Assembly: GCA_964019055.1 (NCBI GenBank) | Contig: OZ025209.1 | Location: 8,991,741-9,055,740, forward strand | Length of the DNA stretch: 64,000 nucleotides | Direction of reading: 5' to 3' | Origin: Anthopleura xanthogrammica | Lineage: Eukaryota > Cnidaria > Anthozoa > Actiniaria > Actiniidae | Part shown: one piece after another, positions 42,051 through 56,600 of the stretch | How the letters are laid out: every line of letters starts with the position of its first letter | Position numbering within the stretch: position 1 is the first letter of the stretch | Notes under the pieces: generated by a model | Database searches by the model: none | The model's input: only the letters and a program-made list of their open reading frames with translations | What the model was told of the DNA's origin: nothing | Made by a program: the position numbers and the translations under genes

Positions 42051-45000
42051 AAGGGTTTAATAAACAGAAACTCTCCCTATCCCATCCCACCCAACTCCAC
42101 CCACCAGTTGCCCCCTTTCAATGGAGCTGGCTCTGTGGAGCAGCAGCTAGCTCAAACAATTTATTTTTCAAACTCAAAATCTCTCCTCGGCGGAAAGTGA
42201 GTACTCTGCACAAAGTTAGCAACAACGCTCTCCCTCGCCAACAGTCCATCAATGGTTTGGCCCTGAGGTCATTGCTGCAGGAACTAGTTGTTGACAAGAC
42301 CTGAAATTCAAGGTTAGTTTATGTCCAGGGCTAAGGTTGGTGGCTAGGGTGTTCACCAGTAGTCCATCCTCTCCCTCGACCCTTCACACTTGCACCAGCC
42401 AGTGGGGAATTTTGGCCATAGGGGCGTTCTTCATGGGGCTTATTGTGCTGGGACATATTGTGCTGGACTATCTAACTTGGTTTTTCAAAAGGTTCCTTGG
42501 ATGCAGTGTGACAGCTCAATAGCAAATATTGTCCAATCTGCAGCCTTGGATTGATCCTGTCATCCACTGACAATTTAATCACTGCCAAGAAGGGTTTAGT
42601 AAACAGAAACTCTCCCTGTCCCACCCCACCCCACCCACGAGTTGCCCCCTTTGAATGGTCCTGCCTCTGTGGAGCAGCAGCTAGCTCAAACAAATGATTT
42701 TTCAAACTCAAAATTTCTCCTCAGAGGGAAGTGAGTGCTCTGTACAAATTAGCGACAATGCTCTCCATCGCCAACAGTCCATCAGTGGTTTGGCCATGAG
42801 ATCATTGGTGCAGGAACTAGTTGTTGACAAGACCTGAAATTCAAGGTAAGTTACTGTCCAGGGCTAAGGCTGGTGGCTAGGGTGTTCTGCAGCAGTCAAT
42901 CCGGTCACTCGACACTTCACACTTGCACCATCCAGTGGGGAATTTTGACCATAGGGGCAATCTTCTTGGGGCTTGGGAAAGAGGGCTGGTTTACAAGGAC
43001 TGCAATGTTCTTCTGAAAAATCACATTAGACTGTGCTGTCATATTGGGGCAAGTACCCTGGAGTATGTCATATTGTGCTGAAATAGTCTGTGCTATCATA
43101 TTGAGGCAACCACCCTGGAGTATGCGGTGCTTTGCAGCCAATTCTAGACTTGGGAGGGGAAAGTAAGGCACATTTTGTGCCGCACTATCTAATTTGGTTT
43201 TTCAAAAAATTCCTTGGATGCAGTGTGACAGCTCAACAGCAAATATTGTCCAATATTCAGCATTGGTTTGTTCTTGTTATCCACTGACAATGCCAACATT
43301 ACCAAGAAGGGTTTAGTAAGCATAAACTCTCCGTATCCCATTCCACTCCACCCCAACCACCAGTTGCCCCCTTTCAATAGAGCTGCAAGTGTGGAGCAGC
43401 AGCTAGCTCAAACAATTGATTTTTCAAACTCTAAAACTCGCCTCAGCGGGAAGTTGTTGCTCTGCACAAAGTTAGCGACAATGCTCTCCCTTGCCAACAT
43501 TCCATCAATGATTTGGGCCTGAGCTCATTGCCACACCAATTATTTGTTGACAAGACCTCAAATTCAAGGTTAGTTATTGTCCAGGGCTAAGGCTTGTGGC
43601 TAGGGTATTCTCCAACAGTCAATCCTGTCGCTCGACCCTTCACACTTGCACCACCCAGTGGGGAATTTTTGCCATAGGGGCGTTCTTCATTGGGCTTTTT
43701 GTGCTGGAACATATTGTGCTGGACTATCTAACTTGGTTTTTTCAAAAGGTTGCTTGAATGCGGTGTGAAAGCTCAACAGCAAATATTGTCCAATCTGCGG
43801 CCTTGGTTTGATTTTTTCATCCACTGACAATTCCATCACCGCCAAGTAGGGTTTAGTAAACAGAAACTCTCCCCATCCCACCCCACCGCACCCACGAGTT
43901 GCTCCCTTTCAATGGAGCTCGCTCTGTGGAGCAGCAGCTAGCTCAAACAATTGATTTTTCAAACTCAAAATCTCTCATCTGCAGTAAGTGAGTGCTCTGC
44001 ACAAAGTTAGCGACAACACTCTCCATCGCCAACAGTCCATCAATGGTTTGGCCCGGAGCTCATTGCTGCACGAACTATTTGTTGACAAGAACTGAAATTC
44101 AAGGTTAGTTACTGTCCAGGGCTAAAGCTGGTGGCAAGTGTGTTCACCAGCAGTCAATCCTGTTGCTCGACCTTTCATACTTGCACCAGCCAGTGGGGAA
44201 TTTTGGCCATAGGGGCGTTCTTCGTTGGGCTTATTGTGCTAGGATATATTGTGCTGGACTATCTAACTTGGTTTTTCAAAAGGTTGCTTGGATGCAGTGT
44301 GACAGCTCAACAGCAAATATTCTCTGATCTGGAGCCTTGGTTTGATCTTGTCATCCACTGACAATTCCATCACTGCCAAGTAGGGTTTCGTAAACAGAAA
44401 CTCTCCCCATCCCACCCCACCGCACCCACGAGTTGCTCCCTTTCAATGGAGCTGGCTCTGTGGAGCAGCAGCTAGCTCAAACATTTCATTTTTCAAACTC
44501 AAAATCTCTCCTCAGCAGGAAGTGAGTGCTCTGCACAAAGTTACCGACAACGGTCTCCATCGCCAACGGTCCATCAATGGTTTGGCTCTGAGCTCATTGC
44601 TGCAGAAACTAGTTGTTGACAAGACCTGAAATTCAAGGTTAGTCACGGTCCAGGGCTAAAGCTGGTGGCTAGGGTGTTCACCAGCAGTCAATCCTGTCTC
44701 TTGACCCTTCAAACTTGCCCCAGCCAGTGGGGAATTTTGGCCATAGGGGCGTTCTTCGTGGGGCTTGGGCAAGAGGGTTGGTTTACAAGGACTGCAATGT
44801 CCTTCTGAAAAATTACCTTAAACTGTGCTATCACATTGGGGGAAACACTCTGGAGTATGTTATATTGTGCTGGACTAGTCTGTGCTATCATATTGAGGAA
44901 CCACCTTGGAGTATGCGGTGCTTTGAAGCCAATTCTAGACTTGGGAAGGGAAAGTAAGGCACATATTGTGGTGGACTATCTAATGTGGTTTTTCAAAAGG

Positions 45001-45060
45001 TTGCTTGGCTGCAGTGTGATAGCTCAACAGCAAATATTGTCCAATCTGAAGCCTTGGTTT
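42051..45060 (+). repeat. Diverged left edge of the array
   Basis: Copies here show many single-base differences, small indels and irregular subunit order. The first copy continues the unit interrupted by the BEL insertion. The 43.6-43.8 kb copy has an extra T in the TTTTTTCAAAAGG tract. Greater divergence at an array edge is the usual sign of less frequent homogenisation. Confidence 0.85.
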
Positions 45061-46116
45061 GATCTTGTCATCCACTGACAATTCCATCACTGCCAAGAAA
45101 GGTTTAGTAAACAGAAACTCTCCCTAACCCACCCCACCCCACCCCACCCGCCAGTTGCCCCTTTTCAATGGAGGTGGCTTGGTGGAGCAGCAGCTACCTC
45201 AAACAATTGATTTTTCAAACTCAAAATCTCTCATCTGCAGTAAGTGAGTGCTCTGCACAAAGTTAGCGACAACGCTCTCCATCGCCAACAGTCCATCAAT
45301 GGTTTGGCCCGGAGCTCATTGCTGCACGAACTATTTGTTGACAAGAACTAAAATTCAAGGTTAGTTACTGTCCAGGGCTAAGGTTGGTGGCTAGTGTGTT
45401 CACCAGCAGTCAATCCTGTCGCTCGACCTTTCATACTTGCACCAGCCAGTGGGGAATTTTGGCCATAGGGGCGTTCTTCGTTGGGCTTATTGTGCTGGGA
45501 TATATTGTGCTGGACTATCTAACTTGGTTTTTCAAAAGGTTGCTTGGATGCGGTGTGACAGCTCAACAGCAAATATTGTCCAATCTGCGGCCTTGGTTTG
45601 ATCTTTTCATCCACTGACAATTCCATCACTGCCAAGTAGGGTTTAGTAAACAGAAACTCTCCCCATCCCACCCCACCGCACCCACGAGTTGCCCCTTTTC
45701 AATGGAGCTGGCTCTGTGGAGCAGCAGCTACCTCAAACATTTCATTTTTCAAACTCAAAATCTCTCCTCAGCGGGAAGTGAGTGCTCTGCACAAAGTAAC
45801 CGACAACGGTCTCCATCGCCAATGGTCCATCAATGGTTTGGCTCTGAGCTCATTGCTGCAGAAACTAGTTGTTGACAAGACCTGAAATTCAAGGTTAGTT
45901 ACTGTCCAGGGCTAAGGCTGGTGGCTAGGGTGTTCATCAGCAGTTAGTCCTGTCCCTCGACCCATCACACTTGCACCAGCCAGTGGGGAATTTTGGCTAT
46001 AGGGGCGTTCTTCGTGGGGCTTGGGCAAGACGGTTGGTTTACAAGGACTGCAATGTCCTTCTGAAAAATTACCTTAGACTGTGCTATCACATTGGGGGAA
46101 ACACTCTGGAGTATGT

Positions 46117-49100
46117 TATATTGTGCTGGACTAGTCTGTGCTATCATATTGAGGAACCACCCTGGAGTATGCGGTGCTTTGAAGCCAATTCTAGACTTGG
46201 GAAGGGAAAGTAAGGCACATATTGTGGTGGACTATCTAATGTGGTTTTTCAAAAGGTTGCTTGGCTGCAGTGTGACAGCTCAACAGCAAATATTGTCCAA
46301 TCTGAAGCCTTGGTTTGATCTTTTCATCCACTGACAATTCCATCACTGCCAAGAAAGGTTTAGTAAACAGAAACTCTCCCTAACCCACCCCACCCGCCAG
46401 TTGCCCCTTTTCAATGGAGGTGGCTTGGTGGAGCAGCAGCTACCTCAAACAATTGATTTTTCAAACTCAAAATCTCTCATCTGCAGTAAGTGAGTGCTCT
46501 GCACAAAGTTAGCGACAACGCTCTCCATCGCCAACAGTCCATCAATGGTTTGGCCCGGAGCTCATTGCTGCACGAACTATTTGTTGACAAGAACTGAAAT
46601 TCAAGGTTAGTTACTGTCCAGGGCTAAGGTTGGTGGCTAGTGTGTTCACCAGCAGTCAATCCTGTCGCTCGACCTTTCATACTTGCACCAGCCAGTGGGG
46701 AATTTTGGCCATAGGGGCGTTCTTCGTTGGGCTTATTGTGCTGGGATATATTGTGCTGGACTATCTAACTTGGTTTTTCAAAAGGTTGCTTGGATGCGGT
46801 GTGACAGCTCAACAGCAAATATTGTCCAATCTGCGGCCTTGGTTTGATCTTTTCATCCACTGACAATTCCATCACTGCCAAGTAGGGTTTAGTAAACAGA
46901 AACTCTCCCCATCCCACCCCACCGCACCCACGAGTTTCTCCCTTTCAATGGAACTGGCTCTGTGGAGTAGCAGCTAGCTCAAACATTTCATTTTTCAAAC
47001 TCAAAATCTCTCCTCAGCTTGAAGTGAGTGCTCTGCACAAAGTTACCGACAACGGTCTCCATCGCCAACGGTCCATCAATGGTTTGGCTCTGAGCTCATT
47101 GCTGCAGAAACTAGTTGTTGACAAGACCTGAAATTCAAGGTTAGTTACTGTCCAGGGCTAAGGCTGGTGGCTAGGGTGTTCATCAGATGTTAGTCCTGTC
47201 CCTCGACCCATCACACTTGCACCAGCCAGTGGGGAATTTTGGCTATAGAGGCGTTCTTGGTGGGGCTTGGGCAAGAGGGTTGGTTTACAAGGACTGCAAT
47301 GTCCTTCTGAAAAATTACCTTAGACTGTACTATCACATTGGGGGAAACACTCTGGAGTATGTTATATTGTGCTGGACTAGTCTGTGCTATCATATTGAGG
47401 AACCACCCTGGAGTATGCGGTGCTTTGAAGCCAATTCTAGACTTGGGAAGGGAAAGTAAGGCACATATTGTGGTGGACTATCTAATGTGGTTTTTCAAAA
47501 GGTTGCTTGGCTTGAGTGTGATAGCTCAACAGCAAATATTGTCCAATCTGAAGCCTTGGTTTGATCTTGTCATCCACTGACAATTCCATCACTGCCAAGA
47601 AAGGTTTAGTAAACAGAAACTCTCCCTAACCCACCCCACCCCACCCCACCCGCCAGTTGCCCCTTTTCAATGGAGGTGGCTTGGTGGAGCAGCAGCTACC
47701 TCAAACAATTGATTTTTCAAACTCAAAATCTCTCATCTGCAGTAAGTGAGTGCTCTGCACAAAGTTAGCGACAACGCTCTCCATCGCCAACAGTCCATCA
47801 ATGGTTTGGCCCGGAGCTCATTGCTGCACGAACTATTTGTTGACAAGAACTGAAATTCAAGGTTAGTTACTGTCCAGGGCTAAGGTTGGTGGCTAGTGTG
47901 TTCACCAGCAGTCAATCCTGTCGCTCGACCTTTCATACTTGCACCAGCCAGTGGGGAATTTTGGCCATAGGGGCGTTCTTCGTTGGGCTTATTGTGCTGG
48001 GATATATTGTGCTGGACTATCTAACTTGGTTTTTCAAAAGGTTGCTTGGATGCGGTGTGACAGCTCAACAGCAAATATTGTCCAATCTGCGGCCTTGGTT
48101 TGATCTTTTCATCCACTGACAATTCCATCACTGCCAAGTAGGGTTTAGTAAACAGAAACTCTCCCCATCCCACCCCACCGCACCCACGAGTTTCTCCCTT
48201 TCAATGGAACTGGCTCTGTGGAGTAGCAGCTAGCTCAAACATTTCATTTTTCAAACTCAAAATCTCTCCTCAGCTTGAAGTGAGTGCTCTGCACAAAGTT
48301 ACCGACAACGGTCTCCATCGCCAACGGTCCATCAATGGTTTGGCTCTGAGCTCATTGCTGCAGAAACTAGTTGTTGACAAGACCTGAAATTCAAGGTTAG
48401 TTACTGTCCAGGGCTAAGGCTGGTGGCTAGGGTGTTCATCAGACGTTAGTCCTGTCCCTCGACCCATCACACTTGCACCAGCCAGTGGGGAATTTTGGCT
48501 ATAGAGGCGTTCTTGGTGGGGCTTGGGCAAGAGGGTTGGTTTACAAGGACTGCAATGTCCTTCTGAAAAATTACCTTAGACTGTACTATCACATTGGGGG
48601 AAACACTCTGGAGTATGTTATATTGTGCTGGACTAGTCTGTGCTATCATATTGAGGAACCACCCTGGAGTATGCGGTGCTTTGAAGCCAATTCTAGACTT
48701 GGGAAGGGAAAGTAAGGCACATATTGTGGTGGACTATCTAATGTGGTTTTTCAAAAGGTTGCTTGGCTTGAGTGTGATAGCTCAACAGCAAATATTGTCC
48801 AATCTGAAGCCTTGGTTTGATCTTGTCATCCACTGACAATTCCATCACTGCCAAGAAAGGTTTAGTAAACAGAAACTCTCCCTAACCCACCCCACCCCAC
48901 CCCACCCGCCAGTTGCCCCTTTTCAATGGAGGTGGCTTGGTGGAGCAGCAGCTACCTCAAACAATTGATTTTTCAAACTCAAAATCTCTCATCTGCAGTA
49001 AGTGAGTGCTCTGCACAAAGTTAGCGACAACGCTCTCCATCGCCAACAGTCCATCAATGGTTTGGCCCGGTGCTCATTGCTGCACGAACTATTTGTTGAC

Positions 49101-52100
49101 AAGAACTGAAATTCAAGGTTAGTTACTGTCCAGGGCTAAGGTTGGTGGCTAGTGTGTTCACCAGCAGTCAATCCTGTCGCTCGACCTTTCATACTTGCAC
49201 CAGCCAGTGGGGAATTTTGGCCATAGGGGCGTTCTTCGTTGGGCTTATTGTGCTGGGATATATTGTGCTGGACTATCTAACTTGGTTTTTCAAAAGGTTG
49301 CTTGGATGCGGTGTGACAGCTCAACAGCAAATATTGTCCAATCTGCGGCCTTGGTTTGATCTTTTCATCCACTGACAATTCCATCACTGCCAAGTAGGGT
49401 TTAGTAAACAGAAACTCTCCCCATCCCACCCCACCGCACCCACGAGTTTCTCCCTTTCAATGGAACTGGCTCTGTGGAGTAGCAGCTAGCTCAAACATTT
49501 CATTTTTCAAACTCAAAATCTCTCCTCAGCTTGAAGTGAGTGCTCTGCACAAAGTTACCGACAACGGTCTCCATCGCCAACGGTCCATCAATGGTTTGGC
49601 TCTGAGCTCATTGCTGCAGAAACTAGTTGTTGACAAGACCTGAAATTCAAGGTTAGTTACTGTCCAGGGCTAAGGCTGGTGGCTAGGGTGTTCATCAGAC
49701 GTTAGTCCTGTCCCTCGACCCATCACACTTGCACCAGCCAGTGGGGAATTTTGGCTATAGAGGCGTTCTTGGTGGGGCTTGGGCAAGAGGGTTGGTTTAC
49801 AAGGACTGCAATGTCCTTCTGAAAAATTACCTTAGACTGTGCTATCACATTGGGGGAAACACTCTGGAGTATGTTATATTGTGCTGGACTAGTCTGTGCT
49901 ATCATATTGAGGAACCACCCTGGAGTATGCGGTGCTTTGAAGCCAATTCTAGACTTGGGAAGGGAAAGTAAGGCACATATTGTGGTGGACTATCTAATGT
50001 GGTTTTTCAAAAGGTTGCTTGGCTTGAGTGTGATAGCTCAACAGCAAATATTGTCCAATCTGAAGCCTTGGTTTGATCTTGTCATCCACTGACAATTCCA
50101 TCACTGCCAAGAAAGGTTTAGTAAACAGAAACTCTCCCTAACCCACCCCACCCCACCCCACCCGCCAGTTGCCCCTTTTCAATGGAGGTGGCTTGGTGGA
50201 GCAGCAGCTACCTCAAACAATTGATTTTTCAAACTCAAAATCTCTCATCTGCAGTAAGTGAGTGCTCTGCACAAAGTTAGCGACAACGCTCTCCATCGCC
50301 AACAGTCCATCAATGGTTTGGCCCGGAGCTCATTGCTGCACGAACTATTTGTTGACAAGAACTGAAATTCAAGGTTAGTTACTGTCCAGGGCTAAGGTTG
50401 GTGGCTAGTGTGTTCACCAGCAGTCAATCCTGTCGCTCGACCTTTCATACTTGCACCAGCCAGTGGGGAATTTTGGCCATAGGGGCGTTCTTCGTTGGGC
50501 TTATTGTGCTGGGATATATTGTGCTGGACTATCTAACTTGGTTTTTCAAAAGGTTGCTTGGATGCGGTGTGACAGCTCAACAGCAAATATTGTCCAATCT
50601 GCGGCCTTGGTTTGATCTTTTCATCCACTGACAATTCCATCACTGCCAAGTAGGGTTTAGTAAACAGAAACTCTCCCCATCCCACCCCACCGCACCCACG
50701 AGTTTCTCCCTTTCAATGGAACTGGCTCTGTGGAGTAGCAGCTAGCTCAAACATTTCATTTTTCAAACTCAAAATCTCTCCTCAGCTTGAAGTGAGTGCT
50801 CTGCACAAAGTTACCGACAACGGTCTCCATCGCCAACGGTCCATCAATGGTTTGGCTCTGAGCTCATTGCTGCAGAAACTAGTTGTTGACAAGACCTGAA
50901 ATTCAAGGTTAGTTACTGTCCAGGGCTAAGGCTGGTGGCTAGGGTGTTCATCAGACGTTAGTCCTGTCCCTCGACCCATCACACTTGCACCAGCCAGTGG
51001 GGAATTTTGGCTATAGAGGCGTTCTTGGTGGGGCTTGGGCAAGAGGGTTGGTTTACAAGGACTGCAATGTCCTTCTGAAAAATTACCTTAGACTGTGCTA
51101 TCACATTGGGGGAAACACTCTGGAGTATGTTATATTGTGCTGGACTAGTCTGTGCTATCATATTGAGGAACCACCCTGGAGTATGCGGTGCTTTGAAGCC
51201 AATTCTAGACTTGGGAAGGGAAAGTAAGGCACATATTGTGGTGGACTATCTAATGTGGTTTTTCAAAAGGTTGCTTGGCTGCAGTGTGATAGCTCAACAG
51301 CAAATATTGTCCAATCTGAAGCCTTGGTTTGATCTTGTCATCCACTGACAATTCCATCACTGCCAAGAAAGGTTTAGTAAACAGAAACTCTCCCTAACCC
51401 ACCCCACCCCACCCCACCCGCCAGTTGCCCCTTTTCAATGGAGGTGGCTTGGTGGAGCAGCAGCTACCTCAAACAATTGATTTTTCAAACTCAAAATCTC
51501 TCATCTGCAGTAAGTGAGTGCTCTGCACAAAGTTAGCGACAACGCTCTCCATCGCCAACAGTCCATCAATGGTTTGGCCCGGAGCTCATTGCTGCACGAA
51601 CTATTTGTTGACAAGAACTGAAATTCAAGGTTAGTTACTGTCCAGGGCTAAGGTTGGTGGCTAGTGTGTTCACCAGCAGTCAATCCTGTCGCTCGACCTT
51701 TCATACTTGCACCAGCCAGTGGGGAATTTTGGCCATAGGGGCGTTCTTCGTTGGGCTTATTGTGCTGGGATATATTGTGCTGGACTATCTAACTTGGTTT
51801 TTCAAAAGGTTGCTTGGATGCGGTGTGACAGCTCAACAGCAAATATTGTCCAATCTGCGGCCTTGGTTTGATCTTTTCATCCACTGACAATTCCATCACT
51901 GCCAAGTAGGGTTTAGTAAACAGAAACTCTCCCCATCCCACCCCACCGCACCCACGAGTTTCTCCCTTTCAATGGAACTGGCTCTGTGGAGTAGCAGCTA
52001 GCTCAAACATTTCATTTTTCAAACTCAAAATCTCTCCTCAGCGGGAAGTGAGTGCTCTGCACAAAGTTACCGACAACGGTCTCCATCGCCAACGGTCCAT

Positions 52101-53642
52101 CAATGGTTTGGCTCTGAGCTCATTGCTGCAGAAACTAGTTGTTGACAAGACCTGAAATTCAAGGTTAGTTACTGTCCAGGGCTAAGGCTGGTGGCTAGGG
52201 TGTTCATCAGACGTTAGTCCTGTCCCTCGACGCATCACACTTGCACCAGCCAGTGGGGAATTTTGGCTATAGAGGCGTTCTTGGTGGGGCTTGGGCAAGA
52301 GGGTTGGTTTACAAGGACTGCAATGTCCTTCTGAAAAATTACCTTAGACTGTGCTATCACATTGGGGGAAACACTCTGGAGTATGTTATATTGTGCTGGA
52401 CTAGTCTGTGCTATCATATTGAGGAACCACCCTGGAGTATGCGGTGCTTTGAAGCCAATTCTAGACTTGGGAAGGGAAAGTAAGGCACATATTGTGGTGG
52501 ACTATCTAATGTGGTTTTTCAAAAGGTTGCTTGGCTGCAGTGTGACAGCTCAACAGCAAATATTGTCCAATCTGAAGCCTTGGTTTGATCTTGTCATCCA
52601 CTGACAATTCCATCACTGCCAAGAAAGGTTTAGTAAACAGAAACTCTCCCTAACCCACCCCACCCCACCCCACCCGCCAGTTGCCCCTTTTCAATGGAGG
52701 TGGCTTGGTGGAGCAGCAGCTACCTCAAACAATTGATTTTTCAAACTCAAAATCTCTCATCTGCAGTAAGTGAGTGCTCTGTACAAAGTTAGCGACAACG
52801 CTCTCCATCGCCAACAGTCCATCAATGGTTTGGCCCGGAGCTCATTGCTGCACGAACTATTTGTTGACAAGAACTGAAATTCAAGGTTAGTTACTGTCCA
52901 GGGCTAAGGTTGGTGGCTAGTGTGTTCACCAGCAGTCAATCCTGTCGCTCGACCTTTCACACTTGCACCAGCCAGTGGAGAATTTTGGCCATAGGGGCGT
53001 TCTTCGTTGGGCTTATTGTGCTGGGATATATTGTGCTGGACTATCTAACTTGGTTTTTCAAAAGGTTGCTTGGATGCGGTGTGACAGCTCAACAGCAAAT
53101 ATTGTCCAATCTGCGGCCTTGGTTTGATCTTTTCATCCACTGACAATTCCATCACTGCCAAGTAGGGTTTAGTAAACAGAAACTCTCCCCATCCCACCCC
53201 ACCGCACCAACGAATTTATCCCTTTCAATGGAACTGGCTCTGTGGAGCAGCAGCTAGCTCAAACATTTCATTTTTCAAACTCAAAATCCCTCCTTAGCGG
53301 GAAGTGAGTGCTCTGCCCAAAGTTACCGAGAACGGTCTCCATCGCCAACGGTCCATCAATGGTTTGGCTCTGAGCTCATTGCTGCAGAAACTAGTTGTTG
53401 ACAAGACCTGAAATTCAAGGTTAGTCACGGTCCAGGGCTAAAGCTGGTGGCTAGGGTGTTCACCAGCAGTTAGTCCTGTCGCTCGACCCTTCGAACTTGC
53501 CCCAGCCAGTGGGGAATTTTGGCCATAGGGGCGTTCTTCGTGAGGCTTGGGCAAGAGGGCTGGTTTACAAGGACTGCAATGTCCTTCTGAAAAATTACCT
53601 TAGACTGTGCTATCACATTGGGGGAAACACTCTGGAGTATGT
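46117..53642 (+). repeat. 7,526-bp super-repeat, copy 1
   Basis: Six units (five of 1,256 bp and one of 1,246 bp) form a block repeated next door. Diagnostic variants shared with copy 2 at an offset of 7,526 include the short CCACC tract at 46,385, GCTTGAGTGTG versus GCTGCAGTGTG order, CCAGTGGAGAATTTTGG at 52,971, and GCACCAACGAATTTATCCC at 53,205. Confidence 0.85.
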
Positions 53643-56600
53643 CATATTGTGCTGGACTAGTCTGTGCTATCATATTGAGGAACCACCCTGGAGTATGCGG
53701 TGCTTTGAAGCCAATTCTAGACTTGGGAAGGGAAAGTAAGGCACATATTGTGGTGGACTATCTAATGTGGTTTTTCAAAAGGTTGCTTGGCTGCAGTGTG
53801 ACAGCTCAACAGCAAATATTGTCCAATCTGAAGCCTTGGTTTGATCTTTTCATCCACTGACAATTCCATCACTGCCAAGAAAGGTTTAGTAAACAGAAAC
53901 TCTCCCTAACCCACCCCACCCGCCAGTTGCCCCTTTTCAATGGAGGTGGCTTGGTGGAGCAGCAGCTACCTCAAACAATTGATTTTTCAAACTCAAAATC
54001 TCTCATCTGCAGTAAGTGAGTGCTCTGCACAAAGTTAGCGACAACGCTCTCCATCGCCAACAGTCCATCAATGGTTTGGCCCGGAGCTCATTGCTGCACG
54101 AACTATTTGTTGACAAGAACTGAAATTCAAGGTTAGTTACTGTCCAGGGCTAAGGTTGGTGGCTAGTGTGTTCACCAGCAGTCAATCCTGTCGCTCGACC
54201 TTTCATACTTGCACCAGCCAGTGGGGAATTTTGGCCATAGGGGCGTTCTTCGTTGGGCTTATTGTGCTGGGATATATTGTGCTGGACTATCTAACTTGGT
54301 TTTTCAAAAGGTTGCTTGGATGCGGTGTGACAGCTCAACAGCAAATATTGTCCAATCTGCGGCCTTGGTTTGATCTTTTCATCCACTGACAATTCCATCA
54401 CTGCCAAGTAGGGTTTAGTAAACAGAAACTCTCCCCATCCCACCCCACCGCACCCACGAGTTTCTCCCTTTCAATGGAACTGGCTCTGTGGAGTAGCAGC
54501 TAGCTCAAACATTTCATTTTTCAAACTCAAAATCTCTCCTCAGCTTGAAGTGAGTGCTCTGCACAAAGTTACCGACAACGGTCTCCATCGCCAACGGTCC
54601 ATCAATGGTTTGGCTCTGAGCTCATTGCTGCAGAAACTAGTTGTTGACAAGACCTGAAATTCAAGGTTAGTTACTGTCCAGGGCTAAGGCTGGTGGCTAG
54701 GGTGTTCATCAGACGTTAGTCCTGTCCCTCGACCCATCACACTTGCACCAGCCAGTGGGGAATTTTGGCTATAGAGGCGTTCTTGGTGGGGCTTGGGCAA
54801 GAGGGTTGGTTTACAAGGACTGCAATGTCCTTCTGAAAAATTACCTTAGACTGTACTATCACATTGGGGGAAACACTCTGGAGTATGTTATATTGTGCTG
54901 GACTAGTCTGTGCTATCATATTGAGGAACCACCCTGGAGTATGCGGTGCTTTGAAGCCAATTCTAGACTTGGGAAGGGAAAGTAAGGCACATATTGTGGT
55001 GGACTATCTAATGTGGTTTTTCAAAAGGTTGCTTGGCTTGAGTGTGATAGCTCAACAGCAAATATTGTCCAATCTGAAGCCTTGGTTTGATCTTGTCATC
55101 CACTGACAATTCCATCACTGCCAAGAAAGGTTTAGTAAACAGAAACTCTCCCTAACCCACCCCACCCCACCCCACCCGCCAGTTGCCCCTTTTCAATGGA
55201 GGTGGCTTGGTGGAGCAGCAGCTACCTCAAACAATTGATTTTTCAAACTCAAAATCTCTCATCTGCAGTAAGTGAGTGCTCTGCACAAAGTTAGCGACAA
55301 CGCTCTCCATCGCCAACAGTCCATCAATGGTTTGGCCCGGAGCTCATTGCTGCACGAACTATTTGTTGACAAGAACTGAAATTCAAGGTTAGTTACTGTC
55401 CAGGGCTAAGGTTGGTGGCTAGTGTGTTCACCAGCAGTCAATCCTGTCGCTCGACCTTTCATACTTGCACCAGCCAGTGGGGAATTTTGGCCATAGGGGC
55501 GTTCTTCGTTGGGCTTATTGTGCTGGGATATATTGTGCTGGACTATCTAACTTGGTTTTTCAAAAGGTTGCTTGGATGCGGTGTGACAGCTCAACAGCAA
55601 ATATTGTCCAATCTGCGGCCTTGGTTTGATCTTTTCATCCACTGACAATTCCATCACTGCCAAGTAGGGTTTAGTAAACAGAAACTCTCCCCATCCCACC
55701 CCACCGCACCCACGAGTTTCTCCCTTTCAATGGAACTGGCTCTGTGGAGTAGCAGCTAGCTCAAACATTTCATTTTTCAAACTCAAAATCTCTCCTCAGC
55801 TTGAAGTGAGTGCTCTGCACAAAGTTACCGACAACGGTCTCCATCGCCAACGGTCCATCAATGGTTTGGCTCTGAGCTCATTGCTGCAGAAACTAGTTGT
55901 TGACAAGACCTGAAATTCAAGGTTAGTTACTGTCCAGGGCTAAGGCTGGTGGCTAGGGTGTTCATCAGACGTTAGTCCTGTCCCTCGACCCATCACACTT
56001 GCACCAGCCAGTGGGGAATTTTGGCTATAGAGGCGTTCTTGGTGGGGCTTGGGCAAGAGGGTTGGTTTACAAGGACTGCAATGTCCTTCTGAAAAATTAC
56101 CTTAGACTGTACTATCACATTGGGGGAAACACTCTGGAGTATGTTATATTGTGCTGGACTAGTCTGTGCTATCATATTGAGGAACCACCCTGGAGTATGC
56201 GGTGCTTTGAAGCCAATTCTAGACTTGGGAAGGGAAAGTAAGGCACATATTGTGGTGGACTATCTAATGTGGTTTTTCAAAAGGTTGCTTGGCTTGAGTG
56301 TGATAGCTCAACAGCAAATATTGTCCAATCTGAAGCCTTGGTTTGATCTTGTCATCCACTGACAATTCCATCACTGCCAAGAAAGGTTTAGTAAACAGAA
56401 ACTCTCCCTAACCCACCCCACCCCACCCCACCCGCCAGTTGCCCCTTTTCAATGGAGGTGGCTTGGTGGAGCAGCAGCTACCTCAAACAATTGATTTTTC
56501 AAACTCAAAATCTCTCATCTGCAGTAAGTGAGTGCTCTGCACAAAGTTAGCGACAACGCTCTCCATCGCCAACAGTCCATCAATGGTTTGGCCCGGAGCT

